Shown here: piece by piece, positions 15,844-23,080 of the stretch
Position numbering within the stretch: position 1 is the stretch's first letter
How the letters are laid out: every line of letters starts with the position of its first letter
Assembly (NCBI GenBank): GCA_009785545.1
Contig: WQWD01000003.1
Span: forward strand, 1 to 31,939
Length of the DNA: 31,939 bases
Origin: Treponema sp.
Lineage (GTDB): Bacteria > Spirochaetota > Spirochaetia > Treponematales > Breznakiellaceae
Reading direction: 5' to 3'
Notes under the pieces: generated by a model
What the model was told of the DNA's origin: nothing
The model's database searches: none
What the model saw: only the letters and a program-made list of their open reading frames with translations
Program-made: the position numbers and the translations under genes

Positions 15844-17271
15844 ATGAGAAAAGTTATTCACATTATCAGATATGGAACTGTAGCTGAAAAAATTCATCTT
15901 GAAAGAACAATCAATACTTATGATTATTTAATCATTAATGGTAATTCTGCAGCTTTTGTTTCACGAGCAATCGCACAATTTGTAGTAGAAAAATTTTTTA
16001 CCCAAAAAGAAAAAAGATTTATTATTGATCCAATTACATATGCTTTTCAGCAAAATATTGATTTATTGAAAAATAAAACTAAAATAGGAGATGTAGTTTT
16101 AAAAAAATCTATAAAAAAACTTATAGAAAATTATGGGGAACCTGCGACAAAAATCTTAGACGATAATCCCATTAGACCAGCGGATTTTTCAGATACATTA
16201 CTAATGGATGAGTTTTGTTTTAAGGTTTTAGATTTTCAATATTCTATTATTAATAAATATATCAATAATGAAGAATTAAATAAATATCTAGAATATGCAA
16301 GTGAATTATCTCTTGAACAATTCCATCCAAAATTATTAATTGCTCCATATTTCTATTTAAATCACAATGACCCTGATTTTAATAATTGGTTGGATAGAAA
16401 TATTCAATTTTTAAACTTATCAATAAAACATTCTAAGAATAGTTTTAGTAATTTACCTGTTTTTGGTCAAATAGTAATTAATAAAAATATTTTATTAAAT
16501 GAAGAATATGTACTTAGAATAATAGAAGCTTACAATAATTGTGATTGTTCTGGCATTAATATTTGGGTTGATGGACTTGATGAGCATGAAGATAATCAGA
16601 AAATACTAACTGGTTTTATTAATTTCTTATCAAAAATTAAAAGGAAAGAAATATATAATATGTACGGAGGATTCTTTTCCATTTTGTTAACTCATAAATC
16701 ATTAAAATTATTAAGCGGAGTGTCTCATGGTATGGAATATGGAGAAAATCGAGAGGTTTATCCTGTTGGTGGTGGAATACCTGTTTCTAAGTATTACTAT
16801 TATCCACTTCATCAGAGAAAAGATTTTTCCAAAGCATATTTTTTATTACGACATGAGGGTATATTAGACGAAACTTTAGATGATTTGGGAAATACAAATA
16901 GATATTATTCAGAAATTTGTGAATGTCCTAAATGTAAAAATATTATGGGGGAGTCTATGTCAAATTTTGCTAAATTTGAAAGTACAGAATATTATGAAGT
17001 TAGAAATAAATATAGTGTTTCACGTCGTAAAAAACCAACAGCAGAAACAAAAGAGAATTGCTTGCATCATTATTTATTATGCAAAAAAATAGAATTTGAT
17101 ACAGTTAGAACAAAAAATGTAGAAGAAATTATTGCTATGCTACAGATAGAGAAAGAAAAATATATAAACTGTAAGGATATAAGTAATAATGAATTCTCTT
17201 ATATTGATAATTGGTGTAATAGTATATCAGAATATTTGAACGAGCGGAGAATTAAAAAGCAGTATGATTAA
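15844..17271 (+). CDS. TGT-like (tRNA-guanine transglycosylase-related) zinc protein, unassigned
   Basis: A 475-residue cytoplasmic protein that I cannot assign with certainty. Late in the chain it has C359-x-C361-xx-C364, and further on LHHYLLCKKIEF (H408/H409), followed by a helix with conserved-looking T-K-N and IIAML. This order matches the zinc site and C-terminal helix of tRNA-guanine transglycosylases (CxCxxC, then YLHHL), although the spacing to the His is about 44 residues instead of roughly 26. The middle has alternating strands and helices compatible with a TIM barrel: FIIDPITYAFQ (59-69), KLLIAPYFYL, GINIWVDGLDEH (237-248), YGGFFSILLTH (274-284), and GVSHGMEYGENREVYPVGGG (292-311). 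The typical TGT catalytic motifs (DSGGFQ, and the Asp in FDCVxPTR) are not present in standard form. DpdA, a DNA-modifying TGT paralogue, is the obvious comparison. First gene of a four-gene operon; the next gene starts inside its last codons. Confidence 0.5.
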   Translation: MRKVIHIIRYGTVAEKIHLERTINTYDYLIINGNSAAFVSRAIAQFVVEKFFTQKEKRFIIDPITYAFQQNIDLLKNKTKIGDVVLKKSIKKLIENYGEPATKILDDNPIRPADFSDTLLMDEFCFKVLDFQYSIINKYINNEELNKYLEYASELSLEQFHPKLLIAPYFYLNHNDPDFNNWLDRNIQFLNLSIKHSKNSFSNLPVFGQIVINKNILLNEEYVLRIIEAYNNCDCSGINIWVDGLDEHEDNQKILTGFINFLSKIKRKEIYNMYGGFFSILLTHKSLKLLSGVSHGMEYGENREVYPVGGGIPVSKYYYYPLHQRKDFSKAYFLLRHEGILDETLDDLGNTNRYYSEICECPKCKNIMGESMSNFAKFESTEYYEVRNKYSVSRRKKPTAETKENCLHHYLLCKKIEFDTVRTKNVEEIIAMLQIEKEKYINCKDISNNEFSYIDNWCNSISEYLNERRIKKQYD

Positions 17272-18610
17272 AAATAAAACTGTTTATATTTTAGGAGCAG
17301 GTATTTCAAAAGCAGATGAAGTACCAATTCAATCAGAATTACTATATCAAATATTTACATTAAGCCCTGAAGACTTCAATAGTAACACCTCAAGCTTTTT
17401 ACAATTAAAAATTAATAGAAGTGAACAAAATGTAATGAAATATTTTGAAGCATTTGATAATCAAAGAAAAATATTAGCAGATTTCATAATTAATAATTTT
17501 TCCACAGAAATCGAAAAAGAAAAATATAACAATAAAAAAACAGTTGTAGGCTCTGAAAATTTTACAGTCAATGACTGGAATCTTATTTATTCAATATCAA
17601 AAGATCTAAATATCACTATGGAAGATTTATTTACATTATTTGATAAAGTAATTTTGGGGCGTGAGCATTTTAGAGGTTATACAACTGAAATGATTAACGA
17701 AAAACAAGAGGCGTTGAAAAAATGTATTATATTTTTACTTGCATATAAAAGTGCAAAAATATCAGAAATTAATAATATATGTAGTAGGTTTGCAAAATTA
17801 ATTTTTAATAAAAGAATAAATTCTTCATATAATGATGATTTATTAACTATAATAACTATGAATTGGGATTCTATTCTTGAAAAAGAAATATATAGATTAT
17901 GTAGAGAGTATAATAATGCTGGCTCAAAGATAAAAATATATCCAGATTTATGTTTTTATGATTATTGTTTTAATAAGTCAGATAAACGTATTATTTCAAC
18001 ACATATAAAGGCGAAAAAAAATAAAAATATTAAATTTTTGAAATTGCATGGTTCAATTAATTGGCTTGTATGTCCAAATTGCAAACGTATCTATGTAGAT
18101 TACGACGAAGATATAGCAATTTATGAATTGTGTTATGAGTTGTCTACTGAACGCTTATGTCCAGAATGTATAAAAGAGTTTATTAAAGATAATGATGTAC
18201 CCAGAATGAATAGTATATTGATTACACCAACATTTATAAAAGATCTTAACATTTTACAATTAAAAAACATTTGGCATAATGCACTAATTGATATTTCAGA
18301 AGCTTCAAAGATTATTATTATTGGATACTCCTTTCCAGAAGCAGATTTTGAAATGAGATATCTATTAAAAAAAGCAATTAATCAAAAAACAGAAATTGAA
18401 GTAATTTTACATAGCTCAGATAATCCCTTAGAATATAGGAAAACTTTGGTTAGTAAAAAATTAAGTAATGATGAAATTGAAAAAATTATTAACAAACTTG
18501 ATTTACCAGAAAAAAGATATCATAGCTTTTTTAATAAGGATAAGATAAGTATTTCTTATTTCGGAATAGAGGGATATATAAAAGGCGAGGAAAAGAATGA
18601 AAAAAAATGA
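17264..18610 (+). CDS. SIR2-family NAD-binding protein (defence-type)
   Basis: A 448-residue soluble protein of the SIR2 superfamily. The NAD-binding start YILGAGISKADEVP lies at 8-21. TMNWD at 198-202 corresponds to the family T-x-N-(Y/W)-D motif. KLHGSINW at 260-267 includes the catalytic-position His262. A zinc ribbon follows (C270-x-x-C273 and C299-x-x-C302), and the Rossmann fold closes with IIGYSFPEAD at 352-361. Helical insertions between the first and second motifs make it larger than protein deacetylases, as in the SIR2 effectors of anti-phage systems that hydrolyse NAD+. Whether this one deacetylates, degrades NAD or makes a signal is not visible. The gene starts with an 8-base overlap with the TGT-like gene and overlaps the next by 14 bases, so the products are probably made in step. 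Very AT-rich. Confidence 0.88.
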   Translation: MIKNKTVYILGAGISKADEVPIQSELLYQIFTLSPEDFNSNTSSFLQLKINRSEQNVMKYFEAFDNQRKILADFIINNFSTEIEKEKYNNKKTVVGSENFTVNDWNLIYSISKDLNITMEDLFTLFDKVILGREHFRGYTTEMINEKQEALKKCIIFLLAYKSAKISEINNICSRFAKLIFNKRINSSYNDDLLTIITMNWDSILEKEIYRLCREYNNAGSKIKIYPDLCFYDYCFNKSDKRIISTHIKAKKNKNIKFLKLHGSINWLVCPNCKRIYVDYDEDIAIYELCYELSTERLCPECIKEFIKDNDVPRMNSILITPTFIKDLNILQLKNIWHNALIDISEASKIIIIGYSFPEADFEMRYLLKKAINQKTEIEVILHSSDNPLEYRKTLVSKKLSNDEIEKIINKLDLPEKRYHSFFNKDKISISYFGIEGYIKGEEKNEKK

Positions 18611-19193
18611 ATTAACGAGTAAAGATCTTTTATTAGTTTTACTTTATTGTCCTGGATTAACTGAAAAAGAAAATGAACCTATTACTGGTCGTACAAGATT
18701 AACAAAAATGGTGTTTTTATTTGAAAAAGAAATTAAGGGAGATTTTTTTAAAAATATGCATATAAATGAGCTTAATTTTGAATCTTTTAATTTCGGTCCA
18801 TATAGTAAGGAGCTTTTTGATAATTTAAAATTTTTCTTATCTATTAGATTAATAAGAGCAGATAAAACTTCAGTACCAATATCAATAGCTGAGAAATATG
18901 AATATGAATATAGCCTCGATGACGGATTGTCAGATGAAGATGTAGATAATAACCCGATAGAAGAATATGAGCTTAAATATAGTCTTTCTAAAAATGGGAT
19001 GAAATATATAGAAGATAATGTATGGGAGTTACTTTCAAATAATCAAAAAAATACTTTAATAAAATTTAAAAAGAATATAAATTCTTTATCATTAGATGCA
19101 CTGTTGAAGTATGTATATAATAAATATAAGGAATATACAAATAAATCAAAAATTGCCGATAAATATATATATAAGGAAAATCCAAATGTTTGA
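18597..19193 (+). CDS. Panacea (DUF4065)/YwgA-like protein
   Basis: A 198-residue protein. Residues about 10-80 carry the pattern of Panacea/SocA-type and YwgA-type proteins: a first helix (DLLLVLLYC), then GRTRLTKMVFLFEKEI (31-46), then FNFGPYSKELFDNL (64-77). In those families the corresponding parts read like K-L-x-K-L-L-Y-x-x-D and the GPYS-x-E-(V/L)-x-D segment. Panacea domains serve as antitoxins to many unrelated toxins and occur in phage-associated loci. A winged-helix-like fold is likely. The later part is acidic (DDGLSDEDVDNN) and then helical. It overlaps the SIR2 gene by 14 bases and the nuclease-like gene by 8 bases. A regulatory or neutralising role for one of its operon partners is inferred, not shown. 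Confidence 0.6.
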   Translation: MKKNELTSKDLLLVLLYCPGLTEKENEPITGRTRLTKMVFLFEKEIKGDFFKNMHINELNFESFNFGPYSKELFDNLKFFLSIRLIRADKTSVPISIAEKYEYEYSLDDGLSDEDVDNNPIEEYELKYSLSKNGMKYIEDNVWELLSNNQKNTLIKFKKNINSLSLDALLKYVYNKYKEYTNKSKIADKYIYKENPNV

Positions 19194-19617
19194 AATGGAA
19201 ATGGCAAATAAATGTTATAAATATTTAAACAAAAATAAAAAAGAATATACAAATATTGTTTGTGAAGTACCATTTTTGTCGCGTTGCATTGATTTAGTAC
19301 TTCTTACAAGAAATGAAGAAGCTATTGCCATAGAATTTAAAATAAAAAATTGGCGTCAGGCAATAGAACAAGCAAGAAGCCATTTGTTAGGTGCTGATAA
19401 AGTCTATATATGTTTACCTCAAAGAAAACCTAGTTTATTGCTTTTAAATACACTTGAATCTGAGAAGATTGGACTTTATTTGTACGATCCAAACGAAATA
19501 TTTGTGATGAAAGAGTATTTACCTGCTCCTATAAATGAAAAAAAAGTAACTCTATTTAGGAATATGCTAATTGATAAAGTAAATAAAATATCAAACAAAT
19601 ACTCACAATCATTTTAG
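19186..19617 (+). CDS. Small PD-(D/E)XK nuclease-like protein
   Basis: A 143-residue protein. I choose the ATG at 19186, not an in-frame ATG 25 codons upstream, because AAGGA at 19173-19177 lies 8 bases before it and it gives the usual 8-base overlap with the preceding stop. The core reads E27-VPFLSRCID36-LVLL then AIAIE50-FK52 then NWRQAIEQA, which is the order of a PD-(D/E)XK phosphodiesterase site (E, D, ExK, then Q/A helix). The following strand KVYICLP is typical of this fold. It lacks any recognition domain, so it may act with a partner. Last gene of the four-gene operon. Remnants of a DUF1016 gene begin 2 bases after its stop. Confidence 0.7.
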   Translation: MFEMEMANKCYKYLNKNKKEYTNIVCEVPFLSRCIDLVLLTRNEEAIAIEFKIKNWRQAIEQARSHLLGADKVYICLPQRKPSLLLLNTLESEKIGLYLYDPNEIFVMKEYLPAPINEKKVTLFRNMLIDKVNKISNKYSQSF

Positions 19618-19618
19618 A

Positions 19619-19726
19619 CAATTCGCAATATCAAAAGCATTAACTGCCGAATTTGGTCTTGGTTATTTAGCAAGAAGCGTTTGGCAATACTGCCAATTTT
19701 ATCCAATTTTTTCAAAACTTCCAATT
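19619..19726 (+). pseudogene. Fragment of a DUF1016 (YhcG-type) gene
   Basis: Translating from 19619 gives 36 codons that resemble the N-terminal DUF1016 domain: ISKALTAEFGLGYLARSVW then QFYPIF, compared with the family pattern L-S-K-x-L-T-x-E-F-G-x-G-(F/Y)-S-x-R-x-L and (Q/K)FY-x-x-(F/Y)P. There is no start codon or ribosome site and the frame differs from the nuclease gene just upstream. The frame stays open to a stop at 19817-19819, but the family likeness ends about 19726, where transposase-derived sequence on the other strand takes over. DUF1016 proteins often carry a PD-(D/E)XK nuclease domain and sit in defence loci. Confidence 0.5.
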
Positions 19727-20025
19727 ATGCGATCAAAGATTGCTGAATCTGTAAAATCCGATAAAACTACAAAATCAACCAAATCAAAAGCCAATATTGT
19801 TTCTTTAAAAAAGGAATAATAATTTTCATAAAATGTATGGCGTTCTTTACATTCCCCGATTACATTACCGCTTAATACATCCAATGTCGCAAATAAAGTT
19901 GTTGTTCCGTGCCGTATATAATCAACGGTTTGCCGTTCAGGAACATTGCGACCTGTATTAGAATTGTTTGGAAATTTCAGTTTCTGAACAATTCCAATAT
20001 ATGGTTTACCAATGTTTTTCCCCAA
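19699..20025 (-). pseudogene. IS630-family transposase remnant
   Basis: A 108-residue leftward ORF. Its middle matches the start of the IS630 DDE domain: VDYIRHGTTTLFATLDVLSG then NVIGECKERH, compared with family DYxRHGTTTLFAALxxLxG and (K/R)-x-RH. The parts before it (the usual D-E-K strand) and after it (DNY-x-TH and beyond) are missing or unrecognisable, and the last 20 or so codons overlap the DUF1016 fragment on the other strand. No terminal inverted repeats are evident. It is a broken element marking the right end of the AT-rich island. Confidence 0.7.
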
Positions 20026-20121
20026 TTCATTTTGCTAAACCGTACCTGACCAGTTGGCAAATTTTTTCCAGAATTTCCCATTTTCGGTAAAGCGCTGTGC
20101 ATATCTGACCCATATAAGGGT

Positions 20122-20901
20122 ATGAAAAACTTACAAAAATTATTTGCCCACATAGCGGGCTTTGCTCACTTTGCGGACTTTGCAGGCCTTGCCGACTTTG
20201 TGAACTTTGCAGGTATTATCAATTTTCTCTTTCCGGGGAATTGCGCCCTTTGCGGCGGCAGCTTATTGGATAAAAAAGAAATCCGTTACAGCCTCTGCCA
20301 CGGCTGCCAAAGCTCAATCGGCATAAATGAGCAAAGAATTTGCGGGCTGTGCGGAAAGCCGCTTTCTTCTGAAATTGATACTTGCCTTCCATGCCGCAAC
20401 CGTGACGGGGAAGCTGCTTTTCAAAGACTTTGGCTTCTTTTTCCGTACATAGGGAAATACCGCAAACTTTTAACAGAGTACAAGTTCAGGAAAAACCTTT
20501 ACCTTGCCGTTTTTTTTGCTAAAATGATAATCAATCTGATTGGCAAAGAACCGCTGTTAAAAGACGCTGTTATTGTGCCGGTTCCTCCAAGACCCGGAAA
20601 AATTAAACATACAGGCTGGGATCAGATAGAACATCTTGTGAACGTTATGCGAAAGAACAATAACAAGATGGTTATCTGCTGGTGTTTAAAACGAAAAAGG
20701 TCTAAAGTGCAAAAAGAGCTTAGCCGTGCCGAACGTCTTAAAAACCTTAAAGGCCGTATTTATCTGCGTTCAGCGCCGCCCAAAATAGCGCTTGTAATTG
20801 ATGATGTATACACCACAGGTTCTACGATGGAAGTTTGCTCGCAGGTACTTAAAGAGGGTGGAGCAGAGAAAGTATATGGGTTGTGTTTGTTTTATGATTA
20901 A
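20122..20901 (+). CDS. comF: ComF-family phosphoribosyltransferase-like protein
   Basis: A 259-residue soluble protein of the ComF/GntX family, linked in other bacteria to DNA uptake or use of DNA as a nutrient. The N-terminal zinc part has four CxxC pairs (C41-C44, C59-C62, C74-C77, C88-C91). The PRPP-binding loop VIDDVYTTGS is at 225-234. The assigned start is uncertain: the AAGGG just upstream is only one base from the ATG. The first 33 residues are an unusual Phe/Ala/Asp-rich repeat (FADFAGLADFVNFAG) not found in typical ComF proteins, so the true start may lie further in, close to the first Cys pair. It sits next to IS debris and is followed after 17 bases by the YhhN-like gene. Confidence 0.85.
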   Translation: MKNLQKLFAHIAGFAHFADFAGLADFVNFAGIINFLFPGNCALCGGSLLDKKEIRYSLCHGCQSSIGINEQRICGLCGKPLSSEIDTCLPCRNRDGEAAFQRLWLLFPYIGKYRKLLTEYKFRKNLYLAVFFAKMIINLIGKEPLLKDAVIVPVPPRPGKIKHTGWDQIEHLVNVMRKNNNKMVICWCLKRKRSKVQKELSRAERLKNLKGRIYLRSAPPKIALVIDDVYTTGSTMEVCSQVLKEGGAEKVYGLCLFYD

Positions 20902-20918
20902 AGTATCCTATAATAACC

Positions 20919-21605
20919 ATGAACATAATGCGGATATTTTTTATAGCTTTTGCTGTTGTAAGCGCTGCCCATATTACCTTTATCATTCTGAGACAAGAAA
21001 CATTTAGGTGTATAACCAAGTGTTTTATTATTCCGCTTCTTCTTGCCGCATATACCTCCGCATATATAACGAGCGGTACGGAAGATATGTTCCTGATTCC
21101 AATTTTTGCCCTTATTATGGGATGGATTGGAGATATACTTTTAATCAGGAAAGATAAAAAAACTTTTTTATTGCTCGGTCTAACTTCTTTTTTAATAGGC
21201 CACATTTTTTACATAGCCGTTTTTATCGGTATTCTGTCCCTTCCCGGTTTTTACAATGCCGAAAATATAATAAATATTCCGTCTTTACTTATTTTTACGC
21301 CGGTTTCAGCCGGTCTTGCCATGATAATATTCCGTCTGATTAAACCTACAAAAGAAATGCGTCTTCCTGTTATTTTTTACATGATTGTTTTGATGGGTAT
21401 GAGCCTTGTAGGATTTCAGGTATTTCTTTTTAATACGGGTTTTGCGGGACTACTTATTTTATCGGGATGTTTTTGCTTTATTGTTTCAGATACAATTTTA
21501 GCTTATTATACTTTCAGAAAATCAAGAGTTACCGGCTCGGTTTTAGTAACATCTTATTATATAATGGCTCAGACAAAAATAATTATTGGACTATTATTAA
21601 TATAA
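20919..21605 (+). CDS. YhhN family integral membrane protein
   Basis: A 228-residue membrane protein with about eight hydrophobic helices. It has the YhhN/TMEM86 landmarks: an early helix pair, then GWIGDILLIRKDKKTFLLLG, then SFLIGHIFYIAVF, where the G-D and G-H pairs are family hallmarks. TMEM86 relatives in animals are lysoplasmalogenases; bacterial members are largely untested. It follows comF by 17 bases and precedes the dihydroorotase gene by 16 bases, so it is probably part of a rightward unit. The start has no strong ribosome site; an in-frame ATG three codons later is equally possible. Confidence 0.82.
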   Translation: MNIMRIFFIAFAVVSAAHITFIILRQETFRCITKCFIIPLLLAAYTSAYITSGTEDMFLIPIFALIMGWIGDILLIRKDKKTFLLLGLTSFLIGHIFYIAVFIGILSLPGFYNAENIINIPSLLIFTPVSAGLAMIIFRLIKPTKEMRLPVIFYMIVLMGMSLVGFQVFLFNTGFAGLLILSGCFCFIVSDTILAYYTFRKSRVTGSVLVTSYYIMAQTKIIIGLLLI

Positions 21606-21621
21606 AAGAAAGAAGGAACTT

Positions 21622-22983
21622 ATGCACTACGATTTAATCATTAAAAACGGCACACTTGTAACTGCGCAAGAAACGCTAAAGGGCAGTATAGCCATTAAAA
21701 ACGGAGTTATTATCAAAACGGGTGTTCTGGAATCATCTGATACAGCAAATGAAATTTATGATGCTCAAGACAAATATGTACTGCCGGGTATTATCGATTC
21801 TCATGTTCATTTTAGAGATCCCGGATTGACTGACAAAGAAGACTTTGAAACCGGAAGTTTAGCTGCGGCAATGGGCGGCATTACAATGATCGCTGATATG
21901 CCTAACGTAATTCCTGTTACCTCGACAGTAGAGGATTTTAATGAGAAGGTAAGTATCGCAAAGGAAAAATCCTACATTGATTTCGCCCTTTACGCTCTTC
22001 TTAACAATGACAATTTAAGCGAAGTAAAAGGTTTAAAAGAGGCGGGCGCTTTTGGTTTTAAAGTTTTTTTTGGAACATCCACAGGTGATATTGCCGCTCC
22101 TTCTCCGCCTGTTTTAAAACAGCAGTTGGAGCTGTGCGCACAGCTTGATATACGGACAGCGTTTCACTGCGAAACCAACGAGATAAACCAAAATTTTACT
22201 GAAATAGCGAAAAGAGAAGCCGAATCTCCCGATGGTTTTTGGCTGGATTACGCAAGGCCGATAGCCTCCGAATTAATGGCGATAAAAGCGGTAATCAACT
22301 ACGCAAAGCAGACTAACGCCAAAGTACACATATTGCACATAACGTCAGGAGACGGCTGTACTCTGACAGATGAAGCCAAAAATCACGGCATCGATATAAC
22401 AGTAGAAACCTGCCCTCATTACCTTTTATTGGAGCAGTATCTTCAGGATGATAATGACACGCAGATTGTCCATAAAGTTTACCCGCCATTAAGAGACGAA
22501 ACTCATCGTGAAGGGTTATGGGCTGCGTTAGGTGAAGGAAGCGTCGAAATGATCGCAAGTGATCATGCTCCTCATAAGGTATCCGAAAAATCGCTTCCGC
22601 TGTGGGATGCCCCGGCAGGCCTTAGCGGTGTGGAAGTTTTAGTGCCGCTTTTGTTAAATGAAGTAAACAAAGGCAATCTGACAATAAACGATTTTGCCCG
22701 TCTTTGCAGCGAAGCGCCCGCAAAAATATGGAGCATTTATCCTCGAAAAGGAAGTCTCAATGAAGGCACAGACGCTGACATTACAATCGTTGACATGAAC
22801 ATAAAAAAGACAATTTGTGCCTCAGACTTAAACTCAAAAAATAAAACCAGCCCCTACGATGGAATGGAAACACAAGGCACTCCTGTCGCCACAATTGTAA
22901 GAGGCAATTTTGTTATGAAAGACGGCAAATTAACCGGGAAAAAAGGCTTTGGAATTTTAGTTAAGCCTGAGAATCGTAATTAG
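21622..22983 (+). CDS. pyrC: Dihydroorotase (class I)
   Basis: A 453-residue amidohydrolase predicted to close carbamoyl-aspartate to dihydroorotate in pyrimidine synthesis. All metal ligands of the two-zinc site are visible: H61 and H63 in DSHVHFRDPG, the carboxylated lysine K147 in FKVFFGTSTGD, H182 in FHCET, H239 in HILHITS, and D314 in ASDHAPH. R65 in the HVHFRDPG loop fits dihydroorotases rather than allantoinases, which usually have Asn there, though the two families are close and some annotations call this group allantoinase-like. AAGGAAC lies just before the ATG. It is the last gene of the rightward unit starting with comF and is followed by a long hairpin. Confidence 0.87.
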   Translation: MHYDLIIKNGTLVTAQETLKGSIAIKNGVIIKTGVLESSDTANEIYDAQDKYVLPGIIDSHVHFRDPGLTDKEDFETGSLAAAMGGITMIADMPNVIPVTSTVEDFNEKVSIAKEKSYIDFALYALLNNDNLSEVKGLKEAGAFGFKVFFGTSTGDIAAPSPPVLKQQLELCAQLDIRTAFHCETNEINQNFTEIAKREAESPDGFWLDYARPIASELMAIKAVINYAKQTNAKVHILHITSGDGCTLTDEAKNHGIDITVETCPHYLLLEQYLQDDNDTQIVHKVYPPLRDETHREGLWAALGEGSVEMIASDHAPHKVSEKSLPLWDAPAGLSGVEVLVPLLLNEVNKGNLTINDFARLCSEAPAKIWSIYPRKGSLNEGTDADITIVDMNIKKTICASDLNSKNKTSPYDGMETQGTPVATIVRGNFVMKDGKLTGKKGFGILVKPENRN

Positions 22984-22984
22984 A

Positions 22985-23023
22985 GAGGTTTTTTCAAAAC
23001 TCGGTTAGTTTTGAAAAAACCTC
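22985..23023. terminator. 17-base perfect hairpin between convergent genes
   Basis: GAGGTTTTTTCAAAACT (22985-23001) and its exact complement (23007-23023) flank a CGGTT loop, directly after the dihydroorotase stop. It probably ends transcription, but the T-run lies within the stem rather than after it, so it is not the textbook form. The convergent vWA gene ends 58 bases away and may use the same structure. Confidence 0.6.
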
Positions 23024-23080
23024 AAAAAATGTTAACAATTTTCATTTACCCCGGAACTTTAACCGAATTAAGCAGACGAT

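Noticed and set aside
20026..20121. N-terminal part of the IS630 transposase or another gene
   Set aside because: None of the frames I read gave a recognisable helix-turn-helix or other protein; treated as degenerate sequence.
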